From Datnioides undecimradiatus (lineage: Eukaryota; Chordata; Actinopteri; Lobotiformes; Datnioididae), in assembly GCA_008933995.1 (NCBI GenBank), contig WARS01000012.1, positions 1,426,001 to 1,490,000 of the forward strand: a stretch of 64,000 nt of DNA, written 5' to 3'. The position numbers and the translations under genes are program-made. The notes below the pieces were generated by a model that did not search any database, was not told the DNA's origin, and was given only the letters and a program-made list of their open reading frames with translations. This document shows, piece after piece, positions 38,662-51,860 of the stretch; the first letter of the stretch is position 1; each line of letters opens with the position of its first letter.

Positions 38662-39195
38662 TATAGTTTCTCAAATTTAAAAGACGCTGTCAAGTAATCC
38701 AAAAAAAAAAAAGTAAAACTTGGGGTGCACTTGAGTGCCTGTGGTCAAACTGATAAGTGAAAATATTCTTCTGGAAGAATTATCCATAACTGTGAGATCC
38801 ACGTGAGGTGCTGCCGAAGAATTAAACAACAGATAAGACCTGACCTGCACCTGCACCAGTGTAAAAGTCATCTGAATGGGAAGTTGGATGATGGAGTCAC
38901 ATAGTCAAAAGTGCATCATCTTGGATATTTTATCTAAGTTATCATAATCATACATCAAATTTATGTTTCAAATACTCAAGTTGTATATTTCACATATAAT
39001 TACATGATTATATGTATATATTACATATACATGGCAATAAATTATATTTATATTATATTTGTGTGTAAAATGTATTAAAATGACATTAAAATATGATAAA
39101 CTGCGCAAAAAGTCAAGTCCAAATAAATTAAATGTCTTGATCGAGAAAGTTCTGTCTTTTAATTAGACATTTCATATTTCTGTAGCCTTGATCAG

Positions 39196-39229
<34 letters not shown>

Positions 39230-39244
39230 AATAATAATAATAAT
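39196..39244. repeat. (AAC)n(AAT)n microsatellite
   Basis: AAC units pass into AAT units. Confidence 0.95.
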
Positions 39245-39317
39245 TTCAGTTGATATTTTTTATTTGTTCCTCACTCTCGTCTGAAATTTTGCCCTTCTAT
39301 TTTTTTGGAGGCAGAGT

Positions 39318-39330
39318 GGGGGGGGGGGGG
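39318..39330. repeat. G13 run
   Basis: Uninterrupted G-run; further G-runs lie at 39650-39661 and 42001-42010. Confidence 0.85.
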
Positions 39331-40079
39331 CATCTCTTAGGGGCAGACGGCCACATCTCGCGCTCTGCCTCCTGGTCAGGTTAGGGGATGATTTCTCTTT
39401 TTGTTACTGTTTTTGGAGTGAGCTTCTGGTACAATATGTAGCACTATAGGCTGTAATTTCACACCCGGCTGCACATTTCCCTTAAAGCTACATTCTTTTT
39501 TTTTTTTTTTCTCTCCCACCCCCTATAAGACCCCCACCACCACCGCCATCATCATCACCCCCTCCCTCACTCACTCTCTCTCTCTCTCATGGCCTCCTGC
39601 TCCCCACATTTTGATCTCCCCCCCTGCAAAAATTAAGCAGGATGAGGGAGGGGGGGGGGGGTGCGCAAAATGCTGAAGTTGTTGTTTTGAACACATATCC
39701 AAACGAATACACCGCTTTCACGTGTTTACTTTGTTTGGCTGTTGTTTGGACAGCACGTGCGGTGTGGCGTGCTGGACCGCGGTCAGATGGAGCCCTATAA
39801 CCCCTCTCTTTTTAGGAGAGGGGGCCGCTCTATTCAGCTGCTGCAACACGGGGTCAGAGATCCACTAAAAAGGCGTTTAAGCAGCACAAAGACTGAATCA
39901 ATTATCGCCTTTTTTTGTTGTTTTACCTCCAGTAATTCAATTTATAATCCTTTTTTCCAAAGCCAGAATAAAAGCTCAAATTTGTCACTTTCAGAAAAAT
40001 TTAATTTTAAAAAGAATTTGAGCCAGTTTTCGTACAATTACCGAGTCACTTGCACTCTGACACGCGGCTGCAGTATTTA

Positions 40080-40210
40080 AGACGATGCCACTGCATGTCA
40101 AGAGTTTGGAAAATGTTTTTGGAGCCCGGGTGCACCCATTAGGAGAGGTGTAATGTATTGACAGAGAGCAATTTATCTTTTGCCCCGCTTCCTAATGGCC
40201 TGTGCAGGAG
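40080..40210. promoter_or_regulatory. Candidate upstream conserved non-coding element
   Basis: Unique block with GCACCCATTAGGAGAGG, TGTATTGACAGAGAG (near-PBX-MEIS) and GCTTCCTAATGGCC, 2.7 kb upstream of the start codon. By texture and motif content. Confidence 0.35.
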
Positions 40211-40231
40211 GAGAGAGGAGAGGTGGCATGC

Positions 40232-40255
40232 AGGAGGAGGAGGAGGAGGAGGAGA
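40232..40255. repeat. (GGA)n microsatellite
   Basis: Seven to eight AGG/GGA units. Confidence 0.9.
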
Positions 40256-40388
40256 GGGAAGAAGCAGCACCGAGGGTCCAGCAGCTCCACCCGCCGAACA
40301 CCAGCTCACACTTTCAGGCAACTGTGAGGAGGATGATCGGTGCGTCTGTGTGGTGGTAGAGAACTTTTATTTCCAGAGGTGTCATTTA

Positions 40389-40415
40389 TGTGTGTGTGTG
40401 TGTGTGTGTGTGTGT
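40389..40415. repeat. (TG)n microsatellite
   Basis: Perfect TG tract followed by a T-run. Confidence 0.95.
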
Positions 40416-41313
40416 TTTTTTAACCCTCCTCCTCACGTGCAGACCCTGCTGGTTGTCTCGCGTTATTCCAACGTCACCAATCGATCTGAGTTTCCCTGCA
40501 GAGGGGAGCTGACACCACTGGTTGTAAGTTGAATATTAATCCTTTTGGATTTAAGAGAGGAGGGGGCGTCTGTCAGGAGATTTGTGGTGATTTCGATGAA
40601 TTCAAGGCTGACTGTAGATTATTTACACCTGAGAATAATGCAAAATGTGTGGAGCGTAAGATTTTCTGCATGCTTTAATAAATAATACATAATAGTCTTT
40701 TCAGGCTCTTTATTTGACTAAATTTGTCAAAAAATATACGTTAAACCTGAGAAATTTGCTTTTAAAATATGCACAAATAAGTGATAATTATAACCATTTG
40801 ACGTTTAAATGAACAGGAGGGGATCTCAGGAGTTCACCTGCAGCCTCCACACACTCCTCCACCTGCATGTAATCCTGTAACACTAACAGAAAGCTCTCTC
40901 GACGCTGTTTGTACTGTACGTTGGATTTCCACGCTGTGTCCTGCGTGCGCTCCAGCAGCGAGGCTCCAGTACTGCGGGCTACAAATCTTTGCTGGCGTGA
41001 ACAGATGGAGCATCAATTTGATTCCATCCTCGACACCGTGAAAGATTGATTTTGCACTTGCTTTTAATTTTGCCCATAATTAATTGGATCATTACAACTG
41101 TTTTCCATTGATCCCCACGTTTAAATGCAAAATTAGAATATGATGTATGTTTCTTAACATGATTTTATTCATATTTGTTATTTGTGTTATTTATTTGTAC
41201 TGTAAAATAACATCATACAGCATTTTCTAGCATATAGATATATATTGGAAATTATATACAGCTAATAATAAACTCACACTGGTCATCTTCAGCATCTCTT
41301 AACGACAAATCGC

Positions 41314-41314
<1 letters not shown>

Positions 41315-41343
<29 letters not shown>
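41315..41343. repeat. (TAA)n microsatellite
   Basis: Nine to ten TAA units. Confidence 0.95.
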
Positions 41344-41344
<1 letters not shown>

Positions 41345-42559
41345 TTTCCATACTTTTCTGTATTTTCTGATTTTCTTTTTATCACAATATCCCAAAATAA
41401 CGCTCCTCTAATTTTCCTGGAATGTGTTAATTGAAATTCTGGATCATAATGTACATCATTCATAAATCTGTCATCAGTTATCAGCTAGCATCTCCTTAAA
41501 AATAACACTCCACTCAGAAGGAGTGCTCTGTAAAGAAACAGAATAACAAGCCTTTGTTGACACTGACTCCTCCGAGTCGAGACAAAAGATTTGTAGTTTT
41601 CAGATGGTGACAGGAGGGACTGTGACAAATCCGCATTAACAGTAAATTAATTTTCACTTTAATCCTCAGTTTTAGGGTGCATCGGTGAGTGAAGCCGTTT
41701 GCATTTAACTGAAACTATTGTTTTTGTTTGTTAAATAAAAGCAAAGGCTGAAATTATATTTTTAATTCAACCAGTATAAAATAAAACAAAGTGGCATTAT
41801 CTCGGTCTTTATTTGTGGTGCAGTCGTCGATGCCACTCTTTGGGAGCGCACGTGGGGCTGAGTGCGTCAGTTTAATGCAGCCGATTTAAGCGTTTACTGT
41901 CTTTGATGGGAAATCATCAAAAATTAAGAATAGACGTAAAAGTCAATGCGGAAGTTTACAGCTGTCAGGGTCGTATTTCAGATGATAAAACACGCACGTG
42001 GGGGGGGGGGACTTTGAGCTGCTGAGACACGTTTTGTACTGTAACTGTGAAAATCCACACACAGTTTGGCGTCAACTCCAATTAAATCCTTCAGTGTTTG
42101 CAGGTTCAGCTGATTATCAGTCCCGTCATTAGTCCTTTACCCCACACACACCCACCCCAAAACTCACACACACGCGCACACACACACACGACACATACAT
42201 ACCGAGTGGTTCCAGTGATTTTGCATTGTATTAAAGATCCAAATGCAAGTGAGAGTCAGGTTACATTACTTTGATTAGAAAACACTTTGTTAAATTACTT
42301 TTCATACCCTGAGCACAAGAGCAGTCAGACAGTTGAGTTTCTGAGTTTTTCCATGCCTCAGGTACAGCAAATCATTAAGAAAAATTAACATCTCATTTGC
42401 ATTTAAACATGAAAAAAAGGACCAAATTACAAAAAAAAATCCACATATGATCATTATTATATAAGTTTTTAAATCTACAGTATCAAAGCAAATTTATCTT
42501 TTATATTAAATTTAAAAAAAAAAATGTCCATAAATATTTAAAATATTTCTGACACCTTG

Positions 42560-42960
42560 TCTTTCCCTCTCCAACGTGTTAACACACTTAGTTGGGGAAT
42601 AAAGTGCCAAAGACTTTAAAAATACACTCTCGCTCCTCATTCATTATGCAGATTTGCAAGTAATTGTTAAATATGCCCCGCAGTGCTGGATTAAAAATAG
42701 GTCTGTATCTTGTCATTTTCAAAAGTATTCTCCATGTTGCATTTATTGTACTGGGAACAAGGGCTAAATCCCCTCTCTTCCCCATCAAACTTTCCACATG
42801 AATAGTTAAATGTGTGCCCCTCTGGTTGGAAGTTAACAAAGAGTGGAGGGGCTTTACGATGAAACTGTCAGGGCATTGAAACTTAAGTCGGGAATATTTT
42901 GGATAATTCCTAAGTGAAAAGCACAGAGATTTGATCATTTGTCTTTATTTTTTCTTAATT
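42560..42960. promoter_or_regulatory. Candidate upstream conserved non-coding element
   Basis: Unique stretch with CATTATGCAGATTTGC, CAAGTAATTGTTAAATATGC and TGGATTAAAAATAGG, about 5.3 kb above the start codon. An upstream region of similar size is known to drive pax2a reporter expression in zebrafish, so the position is suggestive. An ATTTGCAT octamer lies just outside at 42395-42402. Confidence 0.35.
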
Positions 42961-43156
42961 GTTGCCTGATTTATTTTATTTTTTTAATATAATTTTACAC
43001 AAAAAGTTGCTAAACATCCTCATCGTCTCCGCCTTCACCATCAGAGAAGCCTCTCCTCCAGCGAATAAAGGCAGCACACAGAACAGCCATCCTTCCCAAA
43101 AGGCCTTTGGTCCGTCACTGTGGGAGAAGCTGATCCCACGTCTGGATCCTTCAGTC

Positions 43157-43188
43157 GATCTGTGCGTGTGTGTGTGTGCGCGTGTGTG
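43157..43188. repeat. (GT)n/(GC) tract
   Basis: Imperfect GT repeat with CG steps. Confidence 0.8.
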
Positions 43189-45109
43189 CAGCAGAGATCA
43201 GCCTGAGGCGGCTCGGAGGTGTCCCGCCAGCTGCCTCTGTCCCAACCAGACAGCCAACAGCTTCAAATCACATGTCAGCAATATGGGAAACAGAGCTTCT
43301 GTCCATTGGGCCGCTGACATGTGTTAGCCTATGGCATGTGAATGCATAATGTAGCAGTCACCTCCTGGTGGCAGGCTTTGACCTCACAAATGTGGATTAT
43401 TTTCCCCTTAATTTCTTTAATTTTCCCCCTCTTTAATTCTTTGTCTCGCTGTTATCGTTCATGCTTCTTCTTTGTCTTTGCCAGTTGTCTCCACAGCAAT
43501 GATGATATGATAATACGTCAGCTGCACAGTGTGATTTGCTGATTAGTTTGTGTGTCTGCGGGTGTGTGCGCGAGGCTGTGTATACACATATATTCCTCTC
43601 CCCAGAAATCTACGGATGAGCAGCTCCCACATAAGCTCCTGATCACTTCTGTAAATGCTTCCTGTCACCTTCAGTGGTGTAATGATCATGAAAATTGTGA
43701 CCTTGATCTATGGAAAGCCATAATGTGACTGAATGGCCTCCTCCCACATACTTTCTCACCGGCTCCGAGCTCGGAGGTGCGCTAAAGGACGGCTGCAAGG
43801 AAGATTGTTTAGTGGTAATAAAAAGCCAGTAGTTTGGCTTGTAATGGTTCGGGCATTCCTCCTCTCCACAGCCATTTGGCTAAATCTTCAGTGATGGAGG
43901 CCTGTGTGAATGTAGATGAGAATCTGGGAGATGTTGTCCTCAGGCACCGGGGAGATTTTATTGTCTGGTGGTCCAACATGATAAAGCACATAACTGTGTT
44001 TAGGGGATAGGAGAGTGCAACACTGATGTTATGTCCTGTGCTTATCATTTAAGTGGAGAATTTAAAAATCCCCGTGCCATCGTGATGTTATTGTGCACAC
44101 ATCGGCGTTGGACGTCATTAGCTGCTGGTTTATTATCATTGTTTACCTCTGGACTGAAAGAGGAGAGAGCTGTAATCTGTGACCACGACCATAAAAACAC
44201 ATAGTTTTATGGTTTCAGTAACATTAGACACGACGCTGGAGTTTGTTTTCCAAAGTGCATTGTTTTGTGCTTTAAATAAAGTGTCAGTTTATATGAATTT
44301 TAATGTGTGACAGTCTGATATGTTTGGCACAAAAGCAACTTTTTGCAATGTTTGTTTTGCTCCAAGTGAAGATAGGAAAAAAAAAAAAATCAATCTCTGG
44401 CATGATGTTGCTCGAATTCTCATTTAGTCTGGAAAATCTGGTTTGCGCAACGTTGTTTATGATCACACCCTTGCCAGCTTTTCATATTTAAACGAGCAAA
44501 GGTTTAATTACCAAATGATGACAGTGTCATATGGTGCCATGATGGCACGGGGTGTCTAATGAATGCAGAGGAGCGAGGGATGCGTACGCGACACTGAGTG
44601 ACAGTGGGATGCACAGATCAAAACAGGGAAAAAAAGAAGAGGGAGAGACAGTAAAACATCTGTAATTTGCAATTCACTAATGTTCAATGGTTGCTCATGG
44701 ATTAAGAATTTTAAACTATTGTCTGCCAGATGGAAGAGAAGAGGGAGGGAGGGATTGTCGAGGAGGAGGAGGGGGCTTTGAAGCAGCATATTTACATCTG
44801 TATATCAACCCTGGATTTAGTAATCAGACAGAGGAAAAACCAACTGCCTCCAAAAACACTCTCGGGGTATTGCATCTATTACCTATTTTCCAGCAGCACA
44901 AACATTAGAGAATGATTCCCCCCATTTGTTTTTTTGTTTTTTATTTATTTATTTTCAGAGGCGTATTTAAATTTGCCAGGACAGCTTGTAGATTGTGGGG
45001 AGTTTTTGTGCGCGACTTGCTCGATCTATCTCGATATAATCACGAGACAGTGTGGAGTGCCGGACCCCGGGTCCGCTCGCACACATCAGAGCTAATTTCA
45101 CCGGGATGT

Positions 45110-45420
45110 TGATGCGCTCTGAAATATTGCACTGAAGTAATATCAGTTAGTGGGCCGCCAAAAGATGTACATGCTTAACCAGGCATGAAACCTTGCTGAA
45201 TTACACCGTATTTATACTTATCTCAGATCAGCGCATTTGTCATTAAAATCTGGTCTGGTTGCCTGTCTGTTTTATGGATCTGTTTAATGATGCACTCTGT
45301 AATGGTGTTACAATGTATAGCCGAGTTATTGGCACATTTCACTCAGCGGCGTCAATAAATAACCACGGCAACCTTCAACTTTCATCTCAACTCAGAGGCT
45401 CCTCGTGTCCCACAATTCCT
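45110..45420. promoter_or_regulatory. Candidate upstream conserved non-coding element
   Basis: Unique sequence with TTGTCATTAAAATCTGG, CTGTTTAATGATGCACTCTG and GGCGTCAATAAATAACC; no repeats or coding signal. By texture only. Confidence 0.3.
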
Positions 45421-45789
45421 TGCGGTTTTTAAGTCGAGTCTGTTTTGCCTTCAGCACGTGGGCAGCAAACCTATTAACACATCATGTAAAGTATACTGAA
45501 CCAAAAAGAGCAGGAAGTGCTTATTTTAGGAACACTGGTGTATAATGTGCTTTAATAAAAGTTGTAAAAAAATGTAAAAGAACCCCACTGATCAGTGCAA
45601 AGTGAACAAAAGGTATCAAAACAATATATAATGCAGAATGATCCCATTGAAACTGTTACATTACCGTGTTTATCATAATATCGTTTTATCGCTGATGATC
45701 ATATAACGTGTAAACATCATTTAAATGTTGTAGCTGATCAGATGTTTTGGTCCTAACATCTGAAAAGTAACTATGTAAGATGAATATTT

Positions 45790-45926
45790 GGAATATGTAT
45801 CTTTTATTTAAATGCAAATGATTAGAATTACAAAGTAGCATGCAATGGAAATAGTCAAAGTACCTGAAGTACAAGCTGTTCGCAGTACACTGTAGTAAAT
45901 TTCTGTGAATATTTGTTCCACCACTG
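45790..45926 (-). mobile_element. Relic of the same fish transposon family as 13161-13412
   Basis: On the minus strand it begins CAGTGGTGGAACAAATATTC and continues with CTTCAGGTACTTTGACTATT and TCCATTGCATGCTACTTTGT, matching the recalled consensus of an abundant percomorph element (CAGTGGTGGAAGAAGTA... TATTTCCATTTTATGCTACTTTATACTTC). The octamer at 45812-45819 is inside it. Confidence 0.65.
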
Positions 45927-48239
45927 CGAGTGCTTCATGGTTTGCGCTGCAGATCATTTTCTAAACCACGACTGTCGACTTTTACGTTTTTCTTAAACGT
46001 CTTTTTCTTTCTCCCCAGACAGCCATTGATTTCCATTGACTTCCAGATGGTAGGAAAATCACTCAGCGGCCCTTTTTTGAATCCTTCGCTGCATCATATT
46101 TGACTCAACTTCACAGTGATGAATCACACAACTCGAGCGAGTTTCAGGAGCCCGCCAATTGATTTTCATGCCATAAGGAAATGAGAGGAAACCAATGGCT
46201 GTCGACGGTAGTGGGGCCCAACCATGTGGTCAGGACAAGGCGGCGAAGACAGAAAAACACATTTCAGCTACAAACAGTCAGGTTTGTCCTCATGCCTTCT
46301 TTTCATCCCTAGTGTTTCTATCAGTATTTGACTGTGAAAAGGTTGGGATTAGTAGTTAAACACATTTAAAATCTGAATAACACCATATTTATATTTACAG
46401 TAAATCTTATAGTGTCTCCGTTGTCTAACAATAAAGGTGAATTTGCCAAAACAAAGAAGCTGGAAGTCTTAGAGTATAGTTTGGTGATGTAAACTATTCC
46501 TAATTATGAAGTTAAATGGCGAACATTCAGTGTCTCCGGTGCGGCCCTTTCATCCCGGCCTCATTTAACAGAGGTGGACTGTGGTGAACTCACCCTTTCA
46601 TTCGTAATTAAGTGCTGTTGTCATGCTGTGACGTAATGTGTTTACCCCGGCCATCCATCCTGTGACCCAGAGAGCTCCGCCCACCGAATCACACACCAGG
46701 AAACAGCTCGCCACCTATTCGCACGGATTCATAATATTTGTTCCAATACTCTCCTTCTTCTTTTAATCAAAGTTGAATTGTCTTGTTTAGTGAAACACTA
46801 GGGGACTTGTCATTTTGATATTGTTATAAAGAAAAGAGCTGACTCCTTGTTTCGGGTGCATGCTGGATGTTCGCTGAGGCGGACACATGTTGTAGCAGTT
46901 GTCGCCGGCGATATATCCAGGCCCTCTGACTGTACTGGTCTCCCATGGCTCTCTCCCCAGGACTGTGAAAACATCTGTCACGGCGGCTGCCATTTTCCTC
47001 TGTGGTCAGAGCGTCAGGTGAAGGTGCTGCCTGCTAGCCTCATGACATGGTACACATGGGTACCTCCAACAACAGTGCTCATTAACAGGCAAATGGAGCA
47101 GGAGCCCCAGCAAATTGAGCAGCGTTTCGCCAGGATCGGCCCTGCCAGATTGTTCAGATCGCCAAAGTGACATCACCAAGTGCCAGCCCCCTTTGCCCCC
47201 ACCCCCCTCCAAAAAAATTAACATCCCTAATCATCTGCCAGGCTAAACATTATTCTTCATGATTCAGATCAGCCATGCTTGCCCTCCGCTCACAGAGTAT
47301 CTCTCCTCTCTCTGGGCCAAAAGCAGCCAGCCTTGGACTGATTGCTCAGCCTTTTGTGCCCTTCGTTTGTGAGAATGGCAAATCGATTCGAAAATCATCA
47401 CCCATGAGCGGCTATCATGCAGAGCTGGGCGCGTGAGTGTTGCAGATATGAAATGGAAATCAGGAAAACAGAAAAGTGGGGCCCTATTTTTGGTGTCACT
47501 GAGAAATAAACTCACAAATAACTTTTTTATTTTCGCGAGCAAATATTAAATGATCGAATCTGGGACTGCGTCTTTGACACGACCTTAAACAGAACGGTCA
47601 CCCCACCTTCTGATTTCATAACACAGGATTAAAACCTGCTATCGCTCTTAAATTAACTGACAGTTGACAGCTGGAAACTACACAACAAATAAATTAATAT
47701 GATAAAAAAAACGTGGAACTTATTTTTTTTATGTTCGCTGATGCATTTAAATGTTTTATAATCAAGTTTAGATCAGTAGCATTGAAAAACATTTAAACTA
47801 CGATCAATAAAAAGAGACATGATTGTTTTTCATCACTTTGAACAAACTTTTCAGTTTTTGTACGTGACCTGAACTGAATTAAGGTTTAGGCCTTTAATAT
47901 CTCGACAATTTCAGCATTTTAAGAATTTCATAATGCTAAAATCCAAATTTCCGAGTGACTGAACTGTTATGTCTCCTTGCACTTTTACATTGCTTTAATG
48001 TTACATCTCTATTTTTTGAGGAAAACACAGGGTGTTTTACAGGATTTTGACATTTTTGAAGCCGTGGTCCTTACGCTTCCTCTGGTCCAGTGTATTAAGC
48101 CTCTATCAGTTAAAATAAGTCTTGCATTTCCTGCATCTGCAGCTTCACATCCAGAACTGGAGATAAAACCCAAAAATTTGGCTAAAAAAAAACCAAAAAA
48201 AAAACGTGATTGTGAGATCAACACGAGGAACAGGAAGGA

Positions 48240-48560
48240 AGCTTGGCATATCTAATTAATTACCGCATATTAGAATGTTTGTTTACAGAAATGAAGTGCT
48301 ACAAGAGGTCTGATGTTAATTAATTTAAAGTGTACTTCCCCCCTCACTCCCCACAATGTGTTGATGACTGCTGCTGAGGTACTTTCATGGCAGGTAAACC
48401 TATGTCTCATTGGATTTCCATCAATGGCTCTGAGGTGTGTATGGAGCAAAAGCTTGCCACACAGATTAGGGAGAGTGTTAACATGATTGCTGATTAATAA
48501 CGCCAATTAGAATTCGCAGCAAGGCAACGAGAAGAGCAGATCAGCATGATTATGACAAGA
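48240..48560. promoter_or_regulatory. Candidate upstream conserved non-coding element
   Basis: TATCTAATTAATTACCGCAT, GATGTTAATTAATTTAAAGT, GATTGCTGATTAATAACGCC and AATTAGAATTCGC give one of the densest sets of TAATTA cores in the window, in unique sequence. By motif density. Confidence 0.4.
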
Positions 48561-49538
48561 GCAAGCAAGATTGTCTGAAGCGTACTGACTGAAGAATCAC
48601 AACATACAGAAACCAGCTCAGCCGGGGCTCGTCCTATCACATTTTTAATGTCCAAAGGTTGGAACAAGACACATGTAAGACGCGTTAACTGCTTCATCGA
48701 GGGGTAGACTATCACCCAACGTAGTTGTCTGTCCTCCAGTTGTATTTTTAGATTTTGCAGAGCACTGAAAAGAAGTAAGAAGTGCTTATCCATGTGTCCT
48801 GTTGACTTTTTTTGTTGCCACTTTATCAGTGTGTCTGGGAGTGAAGCGCAGGGCTGCACACACAGTATAACCAGAGTCTCAGGAGGTCTCTCTCTGGACA
48901 ATGATGTATTTAAGCCCCTCCAGAGGTCAGATGGACTCTGTCCAGAACATCACCTGCAATCAATAGTGTTGGTAAACCAGGCACAACTGAGCAGACATGG
49001 AGGGTCCTCTTCTAAACACACTGTGAGGGAACCGCATGGGCCATTGCACTGCTAAAACTGTGAGAAGAATGGCTTGACGCGCTGTTACTTAAGCAGCGGT
49101 GACTGAGGGAGGACTTATTTATGTTGGGCTCCGCGGGCCGACTCACATCGTTGCGACATTTCCCAAAAAGTGGGCAGCAGTAAACGTGATCCCACTGAAA
49201 AAAAGAAGATAAACATATACATTTGTGTAAATCGTCATATTAAGGTCAAGATCCAAGTCTTTTATTCACATCCAAGAGTGTGTCCTGCAGGCAGGAGGCT
49301 GTACACTCATGGGCAAACAGCAATAAAACAGATTCCCTCTTAAGTTTAAAGCTGCATAGAGTGGAGCCTGTATTCAGTTTCCTCTTGTGCAGTTGTCACT
49401 AATACAAAATAATACTAATACTTATTATTTTAAAGAAGCAGAAGTTGAGACTTTCAAAGTTAAACACGATGGGAGAAGCAGATGAAGAGGCCAAAACAGA
49501 GGCGATAGATCACATTCTCCTATAAGCCACTGTATGGT

Positions 49539-49571
49539 CTTATTTATTCCACATGTGGTGGAATAAATAAG
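49539..49571. repeat. Perfect 14-bp inverted repeat, 5-nt loop
   Basis: CTTATTTATTCCAC (49539-49552) and GTGGAATAAATAAG (49558-49571) are exactly complementary, with ATGTG between. No flanking gene. Confidence 0.9.
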
Positions 49572-50379
49572 TCAAATGTAAACCAATCATTGACTCTACA
49601 ACAATGTTTAAGGTGTTTAATTAATGTTGTGGAGTGAAACTTGTGTTCAAAGGTTATTAGTTTTCCACTGGTTAAACCCAAAGCTTTCGTTTTTGGGGCT
49701 TATTTCACATTTTGTGTGAGTATATGTTTTGTTTTTGTATAAATACAGTGGGTTTCTTTGGTTTTTCATGATAATTTTGTACATCCCAATGCCACACAAG
49801 CAGGAAATATCATGATATAATGTTAAATAATATATATATATTTTTTCATGTTAAACTCCAAAAAAGACTCACTAAGCTCACAATGATGGTATTTTCAAAC
49901 CACTTTAATGCCTAAAGACATTTCCTTGTATTCTTTGTTCAGTGTCTTTTATAGTTACGTTCTGCGATCTAGGCAATATCTTGGGTTTCGGCTGAGTAAC
50001 AAATCTGACTTCCAAGTGCTCAGATCTTTATCCCGAGCAAGCCTTTCAGTAAGTGGGCCGGATTCAATCATGTGTCTGCGAACTTGAGCCCCCCAAAAAA
50101 ACAATGAATGCAGAGGCACCGAGTGTCAACTGCAAGTGGGTTTTGAAGAATTGGCATAGTCATTTAGGCAGCACCTCACATCCTTCACAAACAAATGAAG
50201 CCCCCAGTGCTTCAAAGTGAGATTGATCTCCTTTTGAGACTCGGCACAGAACACTGGGATTCTGAATATTGAGAAAGGTGCCTCTCTCCATGGAAACCCA
50301 GGATAAGCCCGCCCTTCCCCCCATCCCATCCTCCACTGGAGTGATGTAGAAAAAGGGACCCGGTGGAGTTTTCAACTTC

Positions 50380-50880
50380 ATCAATATTCACTCATTCATC
50401 GTGAATCCTGGCAGCAAATTCTCGACTGTATTACTGGATGGATGTTCTCCTTTGTCACTGAGAGGAGTGTCTGAAATGGAATTTTAAATTAGAATAGAAC
50501 AATTCCCAATTTTTATGGACTCCGGTCACAGCCATATATATCACTTAATGATGGAAAACTTTTCAATTTTCCTGTGTAGGTCTTTGGCACAATCCAGCCA
50601 TTAAATAGGTCAGGGATGAATGTGCATAGTTTACTCTCAATTCCATAAAAGAGATGGGAAATAAAAACAGCTTATTTGAAAAAGAATAATCAATAAGGAA
50701 AAAGGATTACCTCAACGAGTTTCATCCCACCTGCCTGGCTGCGTTATTGTTTCTTTTATCCATAAACTTCAACGAGTTGATGAAATAAAAATCAGCTGGT
50801 TGATAAAGATGTTGCCTCCAGGTTTAAAAGTCAGTGAACCCGGTAAGTGAAGGGATCATAGCTGGTCAGCCTCGCTCTCA
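50380..50880. promoter_or_regulatory. Candidate upstream conserved non-coding element
   Basis: About 500 nt of unique, repeat-free sequence with TATATCACTTAATGATGG, CCAGCCATTAAATAGG and GAAAAAGAATAATCAATAAG. By texture only. Confidence 0.35.
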
Positions 50881-51399
50881 ATGACCCATGTCAGCATGGG
50901 TCACAACATCTGCAAAAGGCTGCGACAGAGCAGCAGCCACACTCTTTTCATGGTGCGCTGTCAATATGTGTTGAAATTTGGTTATTGCATGATTAGCATG
51001 ACAAACTGCCTGCAGTGTAATTAGATTAGTGGTCATACATATCAGTGTGAGAAGAGAGGGCCTCTCTCTGTTTTTTTTTTTTTTTGAGTGTTATAAGCAA
51101 CCCAAAAATATTTTCTGAAAGGCCTAGACAGAAATATTTAGTAGAAAGTAAAATATGATAAATCAGTGCAATGTTTACAGTTTATATTGTTATTTTTAAC
51201 ATTTAAAAAAGAAAGCTCATCACACTAACTAAGCCAAAATCGTGTTTTATCTTCAAATCTATAAAATGTTTGGATTTTTTTTGTTAATTATTCCTTGTTG
51301 TAATTCAAAATCTTCTAATCCTGATTAAATGCTCTATTAATCACTCAACCTGAAACCCGGATTAATTACAAATCTGTTACAAAAAGTGTATTTTGTCGT

Positions 51400-51860
51400 A
51401 AAAATGTTAATTACCAGGGGGTACTGACCTCCCTTTTGGCATTGTGTATCCCCAGCTGAGGACAGGGCGTTTGTCCACTGTCGCCACTTAATGACGGTAA
51501 TATTAAACACTCACAGAATGTTGTCGCGCTTTTGTCTTCATTCATATCAAAATGAAGTTCTTGGAGGCCCACATTTATCAATCACGGCAGGGCTCCAGCT
51601 GTTCGCGAGTCTTTGGCCTGGCTTCAACAGCCGGGCTTACAAATTGTCTCTGAATAGCGTCGAGCAAGGCCCCTTCAACCCCCTTTTGTCACTGTCTCCT
51701 GACAAATGCTCCTCGGCTGCCTCTCCCAGACACATGCCTCCTTCCTACCTTCTGCTCTCTGCTATCAGATGGCCTGCTTTGCATTCTCGCATGGCTCACT
51801 ATGAGCTGCTTTATCTCCACGGCTGCTGGAAACCCAGCATCACACTGGGTTATAACATAT
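51400..51860. promoter_or_regulatory. Candidate upstream conserved non-coding element
   Basis: Unique, balanced-composition stretch (GCCACTTAATGACGGTAATA, CATTTATCAATCACGGC) spanning long open frames on both strands that match no family I know; open frames on both strands suggest chance rather than coding. Confidence 0.3.

Noticed and set aside
46847-47170. 107-codon open frame upstream of pax2 in balanced-composition DNA
   Set aside because: The opposite strand is also open, there are no splice signals or homology; more likely a conserved non-coding block than a gene.
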